A DNA stretch of 64,000 nt from NCBI RefSeq assembly GCF_900564145.1, contig NZ_UOOB01000001.1, forward strand, positions 248,001 to 312,000, given 5' to 3'. This document shows positions 34,654 to 43,642 of the stretch, piece after piece. Both the position numbers and the translations under genes were made by a program. Below the pieces are notes generated by a model that worked only from the letters and a program-made list of their open reading frames with translations, was not told where the DNA came from and did not search any database. Within the stretch, counting starts at the first letter, position 1; every line of letters starts with the position of its first letter. This DNA is from Comamonas sp. lk (GTDB taxonomy: Bacteria; Pseudomonadota; Gammaproteobacteria; Burkholderiales; Burkholderiaceae_C).

Positions 34654-35226
34654 ATGGGCAACCGCCTCACACAGATCGCCACCCGCACCGGCGATGACGG
34701 AACCACGGGCCTGGGCGACAACAGCCGGGTATCGAAGAACAGCGGGCGCCCCCATGCCATGGGCGACGTGGACGAGCTGAATTCGCATATCGGCCTGCTG
34801 CTGTGCGAGCCGCTGGCCCAGGATGTGCGCGATCTGCTGGTCGATATCCAGCACCAGCTGTTCAACCTGGGCGGCGAGCTGTCCATGCCCGGCTACGAGC
34901 TGCTCAAGGACGATGCTTTGCTGCAGCTCGATAACGCGCTGGCCCACTACAACGCGCAGCTGCCGCGCTTGCTGGAATTCATCTTGCCGGCCGGCACGCG
35001 CGCTGCATCGCAAGCCCATGTGTGCCGCACCGTGGCGCGCCGCGCGGAGCGCCATGTGGTGGCGCTGGAGCAGGCCGAAGCCATGCGTGCCGCGCCGCGC
35101 CAGTATCTGAATCGCCTGTCCGATCTGCTGTTTGTGCTGGCCCGCGTGCTCAACCGCGTGGATGGTGGCGACGATGTGTATTGGAAGAGCGAACGCCTGG
35201 CGCGTAGCCAGGCCGAAGATGTTTGA
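34654..35226 (+). CDS. cobO/pduO: Cob(I)alamin adenosyltransferase, PduO type
   Basis: 190 residues. It transfers adenosyl from ATP to cob(I)alamin to make coenzyme B12. The N-terminal ATP site TRTGDDGTTGLGDNSRVSK is at about 10-28, followed by VDELNSHIG. The C-terminal YLNRLSDLLFVLARVLN helix carries the conserved Arg/Asn. AAGGAAGA precedes the ATG at 34654. No other B12 gene is adjacent. Confidence 0.93.
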   Translation: MGNRLTQIATRTGDDGTTGLGDNSRVSKNSGRPHAMGDVDELNSHIGLLLCEPLAQDVRDLLVDIQHQLFNLGGELSMPGYELLKDDALLQLDNALAHYNAQLPRLLEFILPAGTRAASQAHVCRTVARRAERHVVALEQAEAMRAAPRQYLNRLSDLLFVLARVLNRVDGGDDVYWKSERLARSQAEDV

Positions 35227-35242
35227 AATACGACTTTAAATA

Positions 35243-35326
35243 CATGAGCAGTTAGCGCAGGTGCTTCAATGATTTCAGATGAAAATCAGTCTGAAATTAT
35301 TGAGTGAAATGCGCTAGAAGCTCATG
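35243..35326. repeat. Dispersed nested palindrome, well-formed copy
   Basis: Outer arms CATGAGC and TAGCGCA (35243-35259) pair with TGCGCTA and GCTCATG (35310-35326). Inner arms AATGATTTCAGA (35268-35279) pair with TCTGAAATTATT (35290-35301). This copy shows the nested architecture most clearly. Confidence 0.6.
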
Positions 35327-35350
35327 AATCAATAGCGTTGAACTCCAGGC

Positions 35351-35929
35351 TCAGCGGGCCATGGCCGCCTTGTAAAGGCTTTGCTTGGGAGATGCCATCA
35401 GTCGGCGCAGCATGGGCTCGAATTCGCTGATCGGCAAGGTCTCGGCCTGAGGGTCGAAAGCCGGGTTGTCATACAGCTCGCAGAACTCGGCCGTGTGCGC
35501 GTAATGCGGCTGGTCCTTGAACTGCTCGCGCATGTCCGGATCCATGCCCAGGTGATGGAAAAAATAGTGGCCCTGGAAGATGCCGTGGTGCTTGATCATC
35601 CAGTGATTGGCTTCGCTCACAAAGGGCTGAACAATGGCGGCGGCAATGTCGGGATGGTTGAACGAGCCCAGGGTGTCGCCTATGTCGTGCAGCAGGGCGC
35701 AGACCACATATTCCTCATCCCGGCCGTCGCGCAGGGCGCGCGTGGCGGTTTGCAGCGAGTGGGTATAGCGGTCCACCGGAAAGCCGCCGTAGTCGCCTTC
35801 CAGCAGCTTCAGATGGGCCATCACTCTATCGGGCAGGCCGCGCGTGAATTGCGCAAACTCGCCGCCTATCAACTGCCAGTCTTCACGCGTGCTGTCTTGC
35901 ATGCGGATGAAATTCGCCCGAGCATTCAT
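35351..35929 (-). CDS. HD-domain protein, possible mixed-valent diiron oxygenase type
   Basis: 192 residues. The HD fold shows His57 in YTHSLQ, His81-Asp82 in LLHDIG, His92 in NHPDI, His114/115 in KHHGIF and Asp154/159 late. That H-HD-H-H-D order with YxHSLQTA is also the pattern of PhnZ-like HD diiron oxygenases, so an oxygenase role is possible instead of a phosphohydrolase. The start at 35929 follows AGACAGG. It is the last gene of the boxCBA operon direction, 82 bases after boxA. Confidence 0.7.
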   Translation of the reverse strand: MNARANFIRMQDSTREDWQLIGGEFAQFTRGLPDRVMAHLKLLEGDYGGFPVDRYTHSLQTATRALRDGRDEEYVVCALLHDIGDTLGSFNHPDIAAAIVQPFVSEANHWMIKHHGIFQGHYFFHHLGMDPDMREQFKDQPHYAHTAEFCELYDNPAFDPQAETLPISEFEPMLRRLMASPKQSLYKAAMAR

Positions 35930-36011
35930 GCCTGTCTTTCGTGGGTGGTTGTGGTCCCACTGTAGAGCGCAGGCCGGGCTTGCGCTGTCAACGGCATGAC
36001 ATGCGGCGGCC

Positions 36012-37313
36012 TCAATAAGTCTCCAGATGCAGGCGTCCTTCGCGCTTGAGTCTGGCGCCCAGATCGTCCCAGGCCAGGCCGGCCTGCTGGGCCACATCGC
36101 GCAGTGCCAGCACCACGCCTTCCTCCATGCTCTTGAGTCCGCAGACATAGATGTGGGTGTTGTCGTCGCGCAGAAGCTGTGCCAGATCCGTGGTCCGCTC
36201 GCGCATGGCATCTTGCACATAACGCCGGGGTTGGCCGGGCACGCGCGAGAAGGCGAAATTGTGGTCCATGAAGTCCTTGGGCAGATTCTGCAAGGGACCG
36301 AAGTAAGGCAGCTCCTGGGGCGTTCGCGCGCCGAAGAAGAGCATCAGCTTGCCGCCTTCGAACTTGCCGCTCTTGCGCAGTCGGCGGCGCCACTCCGTCA
36401 TGGCGCGCATGGGGGCGCTGCCGGTGCCGGTGCAGATCATCACGATATGCGAGCGCGGGTGGTTGGGCATGAGGAAGGAGCTACCGAACGGCCCTATGAC
36501 CTGTACCTTGTCGCCCACCTGCACATCGCACAGATAGTTGCTGGCCACGCCGCGCGTGGGCCGGCCCTCATAGTCTTGCGTCACGCGTTTGACGGTCAGC
36601 GCCACGTTGTTATAGCCAGGCCTCTCGCCGTTGCGGGCGCTGGCCACCGAGTACTGGCGTGCCACATGGGCTTTGCCATTGGCATCCACGCCGGGCGGGA
36701 TGACGGCAATCGACTGCCCTTCCAGCACCGGAAAAGGCATGGCGCCGAAGTCCAGAACGATATGGTGGGTCTCGTTGTCGTAGCCGGCCTCGGTGCAGTT
36801 GATATTGCCGGCCACTGTCACCGTGATGGGGTTCTTGGGCCCGTACAGATTGGTATAGGCATGCGCCGCAGACCAGGGCGGCGTGGTGGCTCCATAGGTG
36901 GCTGCGCGAAAGCTGCCATCCACGGCCGTGGTGTGGGCGGCAGCGGCTGAACTGCTGGCAGCGGCAATCACAGCCTGTGTCATGTCCTGCACATAAACCG
37001 GGGCTTCCTGGGCGGCGGCCAGGCGTTCGGGTGGCAGCTCGGCAGGCAGGCTTTCCCAGCCGTACTGATCGGCCAGCGAATACGGCTCGCTGGCAGGCAC
37101 CTGGCGCCAGTTGTCTATGGAGCCCGTGGGGCAGGGCGAGATGCAGGCCATGCAGCCATTGCACTTGTCGGCCATGACCACGTAGTTGGTGTCGTCATGG
37201 GTGATGGCATCCACCGGGCAGGTGGCTTCGCAGGTGTTGCAGCGTATGCAGATTTCCGGGTCAATCAGGTGCTGATTGAGAATGCCATTGGCGATCAACG
37301 TGGTGCTGCTCAT
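36012..37313 (-). CDS. boxA: Benzoyl-CoA 2,3-epoxidase reductase component BoxA
   Basis: 433-residue iron-sulfur flavoprotein. Two 4Fe-4S motifs at the N-terminus ([12 protein letters not shown], then [12 protein letters not shown]) feed a ferredoxin-NADP reductase module ([51 protein letters not shown]). It supplies electrons from NADPH to BoxB for epoxidation of benzoyl-CoA. The ATG at 37313 has GGAG upstream. It is second from last in boxC-boxB-boxA-HD. Confidence 0.95.
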   Translation of the reverse strand: MSSTTLIANGILNQHLIDPEICIRCNTCEATCPVDAITHDDTNYVVMADKCNGCMACISPCPTGSIDNWRQVPASEPYSLADQYGWESLPAELPPERLAAAQEAPVYVQDMTQAVIAAASSSAAAAHTTAVDGSFRAATYGATTPPWSAAHAYTNLYGPKNPITVTVAGNINCTEAGYDNETHHIVLDFGAMPFPVLEGQSIAVIPPGVDANGKAHVARQYSVASARNGERPGYNNVALTVKRVTQDYEGRPTRGVASNYLCDVQVGDKVQVIGPFGSSFLMPNHPRSHIVMICTGTGSAPMRAMTEWRRRLRKSGKFEGGKLMLFFGARTPQELPYFGPLQNLPKDFMDHNFAFSRVPGQPRRYVQDAMRERTTDLAQLLRDDNTHIYVCGLKSMEEGVVLALRDVAQQAGLAWDDLGARLKREGRLHLETY

Positions 37314-37370
37314 TGTTTTCTCCTGACATGGCCCAGAACTGGCACGACCCAGGCGAGAGGTGCCGAGCAA

Positions 37371-37390
37371 GAGCCGCTGCGCAGCGGCTC
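37371..37390 (-). promoter_or_regulatory. Perfect palindrome between boxB and boxA
   Basis: GAGCCGCTGC followed directly by GCAGCGGCTC, five bases after the boxB stop. There is no T-run, so it is a likely mRNA stability or processing hairpin rather than a terminator. Confidence 0.6.
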
Positions 37391-37395
37391 TGGGG

Positions 37396-38823
37396 TCAAT
37401 TGAACCTCACGTATTCAAAGTCGATGGGCTGGCGGTTGATACCCATGACGGGCGGAGCAATCCAGCCAGCGAATTTGCCTGGCTCCAGGCAGCTGCCCAT
37501 GAGCGAAGCCACAAAGGCGCGGTCGTCGTCGGTGGGTAACCATTCCTGCTTGCGGGCTTCCCATTCCTGCGCGTTCACGGGGCGGCCATCGGGGCTCAGA
37601 CGCACACCGGCCAGCGCGCCGATCTGGCGGTTGAAGGCCTTGTGTGGCACGATGAGGCGAAAGTCTATGCCGGCCTTTTCCATCACCTTGTTCCATCGGC
37701 CCACGCCGGCATTGCTGTCCTTGATGTAGTCGTCGCGCAGCACCTCGTTCAAGGCGTTGAGCATGGGCACTTCCTTTTCTTGCAGCTTGCCGTCCACCAC
37801 TTCCAGCACCTTGTATTGCTGGCCGTGCAGCTTGTGGTCGTCGTCGCGCTTGCCTTCCTCGTAGCGGCCCTTGAGTCCCGAGCTATAGAAGGTGGCGGCA
37901 TTGCTGGATTGGTCGGCGCCAAACAGGTCGATGGTGACGCTGTAGTGGAAGTTCAGATAGCGCTGAATCGTGGGCAGATCGATCACGCCCGCCGCGCGCA
38001 GTTTGTTCACGTCATCGGTCTTGAGTTCGTTCATGACCTGGCAGGTTCGGGCCAGCACGCGGGAGATGCCGGATTCGCCCACAAACATGTGGTGGGCCTC
38101 TTCGGTGAGCATGAACTTGGTGGTGCGCGCCAGCGGATCAAAAGCGCTTTCAGCCAGTGCGGCCAGCTGGAATTTTCCGTCCCGATCGGTGAAGTAGGTG
38201 AACATGAAAAACGCCAGCCAGTCCGGGGTTTTTTCATTGAAGGCACCGAGGATGCGCGGGTTGTTTTCATCGCCCGATTGGCGCTCCAGAAGGGCCTCGG
38301 CTTCCTCGCGGCCGTCACGGCCGAAATGCTTGTGCAGCAGATAGACCATGGCCCAGAGATGGCGACCTTCTTCCACATTGATCTGAAAGAGATTGCGCAG
38401 GTCGTACATGCTGGGCGCGGTCAGGCCCAGATGGCGTTGCTGCTCCACCGAGGCGGGCTCGGTATCGCCTTGGGTGACGATAATGCGGCGCAGATTGGCG
38501 CGGTGCTCGCCGGGCACGTCCTGCCAGGCTTTTTCGCCCTTGTGATCGCCAAAGTGCACGCTGCGATTGGCGTCGCCGGGATTGAGGAAAATGCCCCAGC
38601 GGTAGTCGCGCATCTTCACGTAATCAAACTGTGCCCAGCCTTGCGGATCCACGCTCACGGCGGTGCGCAGATACACGTCGTGATTGGTCGATCCTTCGGG
38701 GCCCACATCGTCCCACCAGCGTATGAAATTGGGTTGCCAGCTTTCCAGCGCGCGCTGCAAGGTGCGGTCGCCGCTCAGGTCCACGTTGTTAGGGATTTTT
38801 TCGCTGTAGTTGATGCTGTTCAT
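37396..38823 (-). CDS. boxB: Benzoyl-CoA 2,3-epoxidase oxygenase component BoxB
   Basis: 475-residue class I diiron oxygenase that adds one oxygen atom to benzoyl-CoA, giving the 2,3-epoxide. Diiron ligand candidates are EEGRH at 151-155 and EEAHH at 241-245, with further acidic residues between. The length and the C-terminal [19 protein letters not shown] match known BoxB. Its gene lies between boxC (27 bases upstream) and boxA. Confidence 0.96.
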   Translation of the reverse strand: MNSINYSEKIPNNVDLSGDRTLQRALESWQPNFIRWWDDVGPEGSTNHDVYLRTAVSVDPQGWAQFDYVKMRDYRWGIFLNPGDANRSVHFGDHKGEKAWQDVPGEHRANLRRIIVTQGDTEPASVEQQRHLGLTAPSMYDLRNLFQINVEEGRHLWAMVYLLHKHFGRDGREEAEALLERQSGDENNPRILGAFNEKTPDWLAFFMFTYFTDRDGKFQLAALAESAFDPLARTTKFMLTEEAHHMFVGESGISRVLARTCQVMNELKTDDVNKLRAAGVIDLPTIQRYLNFHYSVTIDLFGADQSSNAATFYSSGLKGRYEEGKRDDDHKLHGQQYKVLEVVDGKLQEKEVPMLNALNEVLRDDYIKDSNAGVGRWNKVMEKAGIDFRLIVPHKAFNRQIGALAGVRLSPDGRPVNAQEWEARKQEWLPTDDDRAFVASLMGSCLEPGKFAGWIAPPVMGINRQPIDFEYVRFN

Positions 38824-38850
38824 CGTGCTATCTCCTGAAGGCGGTGGAAG

Positions 38851-40509
38851 TCAAACGCGGTTGAAGTCAAAGCCGGCTTTCTGGCCAGACCCGTAGACCT
38901 TGAGCGCGCCTTTTTCACCCACGGCATTGGGGCGTATGAAGATCCAGTTCTGCCATGCCGACAGACGGCCGAAGATGCGCGTGATCATGTTCTCCTTGCT
39001 GGCAAAGCGCAGATTGGCTTCCAGGCCGGTAAGGGCGTCGGGCGACATGGCGGCGCGCTCCTCGATGGCGATGCGAATCTCGTCTTCCCAGTCGATGTCG
39101 TCCAGTGCCGCCGTGACCAGGCCCAGCTGCTGCGCGGCGTCGCCATTGAGTGCCTGGCCGACTGCGGCGCGGGCCGCGTCCAGCGGAGCGGCTTCTTCGT
39201 AGAAGCGGCGCTGCAAACGGCTTTGCTCATTGACCAGGGGCAGCAGGCCGAAGTTGAAGTCATCGAGCTGAATCACGGGTTCGCGCTCGGGTTCGTCGGG
39301 CAGCACCAGCATGTAGGCGCGGTCGGCGCAAAAAGCCAGCTCGGCCAGCATGCCGGCAAAGCAGGAGCCGGGCTCGATCAGCGCGAACAAGGAGCGTGAG
39401 GACACATCCAGCCGCGCAAACGTGCGGCGCAGCAGGCCTATGGTTTCGCGCACCAGCCAGTGCTCCTGATGGGCCAGCAAGACCTGGTCAGTAGCCAGCA
39501 CGACGGCGGCATCGCCTTCGGTTTTCAGCAGCCAGGTACCGATGTCGGGTTCGTTGGTGCGCAGATGAAGAATGGCGTCATCAAGCTCGCGGCCCATGGC
39601 CAGCGGCCACCAGTGCACACCGGCTGCTTCAATGCCTTGAATGTCGGCAGGCTGCGGGCCTTGCGGTGCTTTGACGGTGAGGGTGGCTGCGCGCTTGCTG
39701 CGGTCGATCTGCACGTTCACATGCGCATAGCCCATGCCGTCTGCGCTGGCGGTACGCTCTATTTTTGTGAGCTTTACGCCGTTGCCTGTCGCCGGGCGCA
39801 GGCTGTTCTTTGCCAGATTCTCCGCGCGCTGCGTGACCAGTTCGGCAAACTGCGCCGGCTTGGCAATCGCATCGGCCAGCCGCCAGTCCACCGCACGCTG
39901 GCCGCGCACGCCTTCCACGCTGGTGCAGAAGATGTCGGCCAGATCGTGGCGCACATGGCGCTTGTCGGTTACACGGGTCAGGCCGCCGGTGCCCGGCAGC
40001 ACGCCCAGCAGCGGGACTTCGGGCAGGGAGACGGAAGAGGAGCGGTCATCGATGAGCACGATGTCGTCGCAGGCCAGGGCCAGTTCGTAGCCGCCACCGG
40101 CGCAGGCGCCGTTGACGGCGGCGACGAACTTGAGGCCGCTGTGCCTGGAGCTGTCTTCCATGCCGTTGCGGGTTTCGTTGGTGAACTTGCAGAAGTTCAC
40201 CTTCCAGGCGTGCGACGAGACGCCCAGCATGAAGATGTTGGCGCCGGAGCAGAAGATGCGCTCCTTGCCGCTGGTGACGACCACGGTTTTGACTTGCGGA
40301 TGCTCGAAGCGGATGCGGTTGAGCGCATCGTGCAGCTCGATATCCACGCCCAGGTCGTAGCTGTTGAGCTTGAGCTTGTAGCCGGGGCGTATGCCGCCGT
40401 CTTCGGCAATGTCCAGCTTCATGCGGGCGATGGAGCCTTCCACTTCAAATGACCAGTGACGGTACTGGCCCGGTTCGGTGCGGTAATCGACGATGGCTTG
40501 CGGCTGCAT
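38851..40509 (-). CDS. boxC: 2,3-epoxybenzoyl-CoA dihydrolase BoxC
   Basis: 552-residue double enoyl-CoA hydratase-like enzyme that hydrolytically opens epoxybenzoyl-CoA to 3,4-dehydroadipyl-CoA semialdehyde and formate. NGACAGGGYELALACDDIVLIDD and SLPEVPLLGVLPGTGGLTRVTDKRH show the crotonase active site in the first half. The ATG at 40509 follows GGGGGCG. It is the promoter-proximal gene of the operon. Benzoate-CoA ligase and boxR are absent from this window. Confidence 0.95.
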   Translation of the reverse strand: MQPQAIVDYRTEPGQYRHWSFEVEGSIARMKLDIAEDGGIRPGYKLKLNSYDLGVDIELHDALNRIRFEHPQVKTVVVTSGKERIFCSGANIFMLGVSSHAWKVNFCKFTNETRNGMEDSSRHSGLKFVAAVNGACAGGGYELALACDDIVLIDDRSSSVSLPEVPLLGVLPGTGGLTRVTDKRHVRHDLADIFCTSVEGVRGQRAVDWRLADAIAKPAQFAELVTQRAENLAKNSLRPATGNGVKLTKIERTASADGMGYAHVNVQIDRSKRAATLTVKAPQGPQPADIQGIEAAGVHWWPLAMGRELDDAILHLRTNEPDIGTWLLKTEGDAAVVLATDQVLLAHQEHWLVRETIGLLRRTFARLDVSSRSLFALIEPGSCFAGMLAELAFCADRAYMLVLPDEPEREPVIQLDDFNFGLLPLVNEQSRLQRRFYEEAAPLDAARAAVGQALNGDAAQQLGLVTAALDDIDWEDEIRIAIEERAAMSPDALTGLEANLRFASKENMITRIFGRLSAWQNWIFIRPNAVGEKGALKVYGSGQKAGFDFNRV

Positions 40510-40886
40510 GTTCGCCCCCAGGTGAGATGAAAGATAGTGCAGAAAATTTCCCGGTGTCGGCACAATTATGCAGATTCATCGGAAAATTGCACGCGGAATC
40601 ACGCACTATGATGCATGTTTTGGCTAAACCTAGGGTATTCCTGATGCCGCGGGACTCAGGCGCTTGGCAACGCAGTTCAGGCCTTTTTATGCCTCTAGTT
40701 CAATAACTGAAAGCGCTGCCAGCTATGAATTCGGGAGTGAAGGTGTGATCTCGCTGATGCAGTCAGGGCGGTTCAAGCTTGCACCGAAGCGGGGGCCGCG
40801 CCTGGCAGGCGTTTTCCCTGCAAGCGGCTCCATCAATTCCCGAATATGGGCTGGCGGGTGCTGGCGGCTTGCACAATAGCTGCACC
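40510..40886. other. Divergent region between boxC and ilvA
   Basis: No gene. It holds the boxC promoter region with four TGCA tetramers (40538, 40569, 40588, 40612), none spaced as the TGCA-N6-TGCA BoxR site. A partial dispersed-repeat arm AAAGCGCTGCCAGCTAT is near 40710. The ilvA ribosome site is weak. Confidence 0.4.
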
Positions 40887-42086
40887 ATGCTGACCTTTTC
40901 AGACATCCAAGCCGCCGCCACCCGCCTTCAGGGCGCGGTGCTCCAGACCCCTTGCGTCGAATCGCGCACGCTCTCGCAAATCACGGGAGCGCAGGTCTAT
41001 CTCAAGTTCGAGAATCTGCAGTTCACCGCCTCTTTCAAGGAGCGCGGAGCACTCAACAAGCTGCTCATGCTCACCGCTGCGGAGCGCGCCCACGGCGTGG
41101 TCGCCATGAGTGCGGGCAACCATGCTCAGGGCGTGGCCTACCATGCCCAGCGGCTGGGCATGCGGGCCGTCATCGTCATGCCGCGCTTCACGCCGGGCGT
41201 GAAGGTGGAGCGCACGCGCGGCTTTGGTGCCGAAGTGGTGCTGCATGGCGACACGCTGGCCGAAGCCCGCGCCCATGCCTACCAGCTGGCGCAGGAGCAG
41301 CAGTTGACCTTTGTCCATCCCTATGACGACGAAGCCATTGCCGCCGGTCAGGGCACACTGGCTCTTGAAATGCTGCAAACCCAGCCCGACCTGGAAACGC
41401 TGGTCGTCGCCATTGGCGGTGGCGGCCTGATTGCCGGCATTGCCACGGCAGCCAAGGCCGTCAAGCCCGGCATAGAAATCATTGGCGTGCAAACCCAGCG
41501 CTTTCCGTCCATGCTCAATGCCGTGCGCAACACCGATCTGCCCATGGGTACGTCCACGATTGCCGAGGGCATTGCCGTGACCCAGCCCGGCGTCATCACC
41601 CAGGAAGTGGTGAGGCACTGCGTGGATGATTTGTTGCTGGTGGATGAAGGCGATATCGAGCAGGCCGTGCTCATGCTGCTGGAGATTGAAAAAACCTTGG
41701 TCGAAGGTGCGGGTGCTGTGGGCCTGGCCGCCTTGTTGCGCTACCCAGAGCGCTTCAAGGGCAAGAAAGTGGGTCTGGTGCTATCGGGCGGCAATATCGA
41801 CCCGCTGCTGCTGGCCGCCATCATCGAGCGCGGCATGGTGCGCTCCGGCCGTCTGGCCCGCATCCGCGTCAGCGCCCGCGATATTCCCGGCGTGCTGGCC
41901 CACATCACCGCCACGGTGGCAGGCGCTGGCGCCAATATCGAAGAGGTGCACCACCAGCGCGCCTTCACCATGCTGGCCGCGCAGAACGTGGAGATTGAAT
42001 TTGTGTTGCAAACACGCGGTCAGGCCCATGTGAGCGAGGTGCTGGAGCAACTGCGCCGCGCTGGCATGGAGGCCGCCCTGGTGTGA
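40887..42086 (+). CDS. ilvA: Threonine dehydratase with C-terminal ACT domain
   Basis: 399-residue PLP enzyme, L-threonine to 2-oxobutanoate and ammonia. The PLP lysine is in TASFKERGAL near residue 50. The phosphate cup is VAIGGGGLIAGIA. A single ACT domain (RIRVSARDIPGVLAHITATVAGAGANIEEVHHQRAF) closes the protein, the short IlvA or TdcB-plus-ACT form. Regulation by amino acid binding is likely. It converges on the slipin gene. Confidence 0.9.
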   Translation: MLTFSDIQAAATRLQGAVLQTPCVESRTLSQITGAQVYLKFENLQFTASFKERGALNKLLMLTAAERAHGVVAMSAGNHAQGVAYHAQRLGMRAVIVMPRFTPGVKVERTRGFGAEVVLHGDTLAEARAHAYQLAQEQQLTFVHPYDDEAIAAGQGTLALEMLQTQPDLETLVVAIGGGGLIAGIATAAKAVKPGIEIIGVQTQRFPSMLNAVRNTDLPMGTSTIAEGIAVTQPGVITQEVVRHCVDDLLLVDEGDIEQAVLMLLEIEKTLVEGAGAVGLAALLRYPERFKGKKVGLVLSGGNIDPLLLAAIIERGMVRSGRLARIRVSARDIPGVLAHITATVAGAGANIEEVHHQRAFTMLAAQNVEIEFVLQTRGQAHVSEVLEQLRRAGMEAALV

Positions 42087-42106
42087 ATGGAGCAGGGCGG
42101 CGTTGC

Positions 42107-42877
42107 TCATATCGACAAGGACGCGACCTTCTTCATCAACGGTGTCACCAGATCCATGGGCAGCGGGAAGACCACGGTCGTGTTCTTGTCCGCGCCGATC
42201 ACGGTCAGCGTCTCCAGATAGCGCAGCAAGATGGCCTGGGGCTCCTGCGCCAGCACTTTCGCCGCCTGGAACAGTTTTTCCGAAGCTTGCAACTCGCCCT
42301 CGGCATGAATCACCTTGGCGCGGCGCTCCCGCTCTGCTTCGGCCTGGCGCGCAATCGCCCGGATCATGGATTCGGTCAGATCGACTTGTTTGATTTCCAC
42401 ATTAGAGACCTTGATGCCCCAGGTGTAGGTCTGTGCATCCAGTGCCTGTTGAATGTCCAGGTTCAGTGATTCGCGCTCCGCCAGCATCTCGTCTAGTTGG
42501 TGCTTTCCCAGCACGGAGCGCAGCATGGTCTGTGCGAGCTGGCTGGTCGCCTCAAGGTAGTTGACCACCTGGATGACTGCTTTTTCGGCATCCACCACGC
42601 GCAGATAAATCACGGCATTGACCTTGACCGAGACGTTGTCGCGAGAGATCACGTCTTGTGCCGGAACCTCCAGCACCACGGTGCGCAAATCCACCCGCAC
42701 CACTTGTTGAACGGCAGGAATGATGAAGATCAGTCCCGGCCCCTTGACCTTCCAGAAACGTCCCAGCGTAAAGACCACACCGCGCTCGTATTCGCGAAAA
42801 ATCCGGATCGAGGCAGACGCCAAGCCGATCACCAGCAACAGGACAATCAGCCAGCACAAGAAAGAAGCACTAAGCAT
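42107..42877 (-). CDS. Slipin/stomatin (SPFH) membrane protein
   Basis: 256 residues. An N-terminal membrane segment ([21 protein letters not shown]) is followed by an SPFH domain with [27 protein letters not shown] and the prohibitin-like [25 protein letters not shown] coiled coil. Slipins organise membrane microdomains and are often cleaved by a partner NfeD protease, which is not present here. The ATG at 42877 is chosen because AAAGGA lies 8 bases before it. The ATG at 42886 abuts that site. Confidence 0.88.
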   Translation of the reverse strand: MLSASFLCWLIVLLLVIGLASASIRIFREYERGVVFTLGRFWKVKGPGLIFIIPAVQQVVRVDLRTVVLEVPAQDVISRDNVSVKVNAVIYLRVVDAEKAVIQVVNYLEATSQLAQTMLRSVLGKHQLDEMLAERESLNLDIQQALDAQTYTWGIKVSNVEIKQVDLTESMIRAIARQAEAERERRAKVIHAEGELQASEKLFQAAKVLAQEPQAILLRYLETLTVIGADKNTTVVFPLPMDLVTPLMKKVASLSI

Positions 42878-43171
42878 ATAAGCCATCCTTTCGGAGGTGG
42901 ACTTCGGCGCTGCGTTCTTGCGTTGAACTGTCCGCGATAAGCGTGCCGGATCGTCCACAGACTCAGCATATTCCCTTGCTCCCGGGCGCGCACTGATCTG
43001 CGCATGGTCGACATAGAAGCAGTGCTGTTAGGCCGTCGCAACGGCCTGCAATCTCGATACCTGCATGGCCGGCGCTATGGCTTTCCCTGAGCGTTGGCGC
43101 GAGAGCTGTACCTAGAATGGCTGCAGAATTTGCTTGTTTCACCGCCTGCTTTCAGGAGGAGCATTGATCGC

Positions 43172-43309
43172 ATGTCAGATGATCCCGTTTCCCATTCCGA
43201 ACCCATGGACGCGGCCGAGGCTGTCGTGCCCTATATCCCCGTCGTGCTGCCCGTGGCCGGGGCCGTGATGATGTTTTTGCTAGCCTTTATTGCCGTGCAT
43301 ATGGCTTGA
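43172..43309 (+). CDS. 45-residue single-span membrane protein
   Basis: Small protein MSDDPVSHSEPMDAAE followed by a hydrophobic segment (VPYIPVVLPVAGAVMMFLLAFIAVHMA) to the C-terminus. AGGAGGAG ends about 11 bases before the ATG, and a strong terminator follows the stop by 22 bases, so it looks like a complete small gene. Not recognised. The acidic head and C-terminal anchor recall small subunits of membrane complexes. Confidence 0.55.
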   Translation: MSDDPVSHSEPMDAAEAVVPYIPVVLPVAGAVMMFLLAFIAVHMA

Positions 43310-43331
43310 AGCCTGGCTCTGGCCGCCAAGA

Positions 43332-43353
43332 CCCCGCGCTGCGGGGTTTTTTT
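43332..43353 (+). terminator. Terminator after the 45-residue gene
   Basis: CCCCGC, 3-base loop, GCGGGG, then seven T residues. Confidence 0.9.
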
Positions 43354-43642
43354 ACGCCTGCATGGGCAGCATAGGCATGCTCTTAGTTGCATATTTACAT
43401 GCATAAAACGCATGGGTATTGCATCTGAAATGCTGACAAAAAAATCGCCTCTCCCTAGAATCGATGTCCCATTGCCATGGAAGGCATGGCTGCTTTGTGC
43501 TTTTAAGGACTAGTGACAGTCCGGTTTTAGGCTAGCGGTCATGCGTTGTGCTCCTTTTCTCAAGCCTTTTTTCAAAGACGCAGCCGCCCCGGTGGTTCTC
43601 TGTTTCTTTGAAAAACTGGTTTTTAATTAAAGGAACTTCCCC
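43354..43642. other. Upstream region of pckG
   Basis: About 290 bases without a gene, holding the pckG promoter region and ribosome site. It has several near-repeats of GCAT around 43370-43430 but no clear operator. A relatively AT-rich stretch runs 43600-43632. Confidence 0.35.

Noticed and set aside
40538..40615. TGCA repeats as a BoxR operator upstream of boxC
   Set aside because: None of the four has the six-base gap of the known BoxR site.
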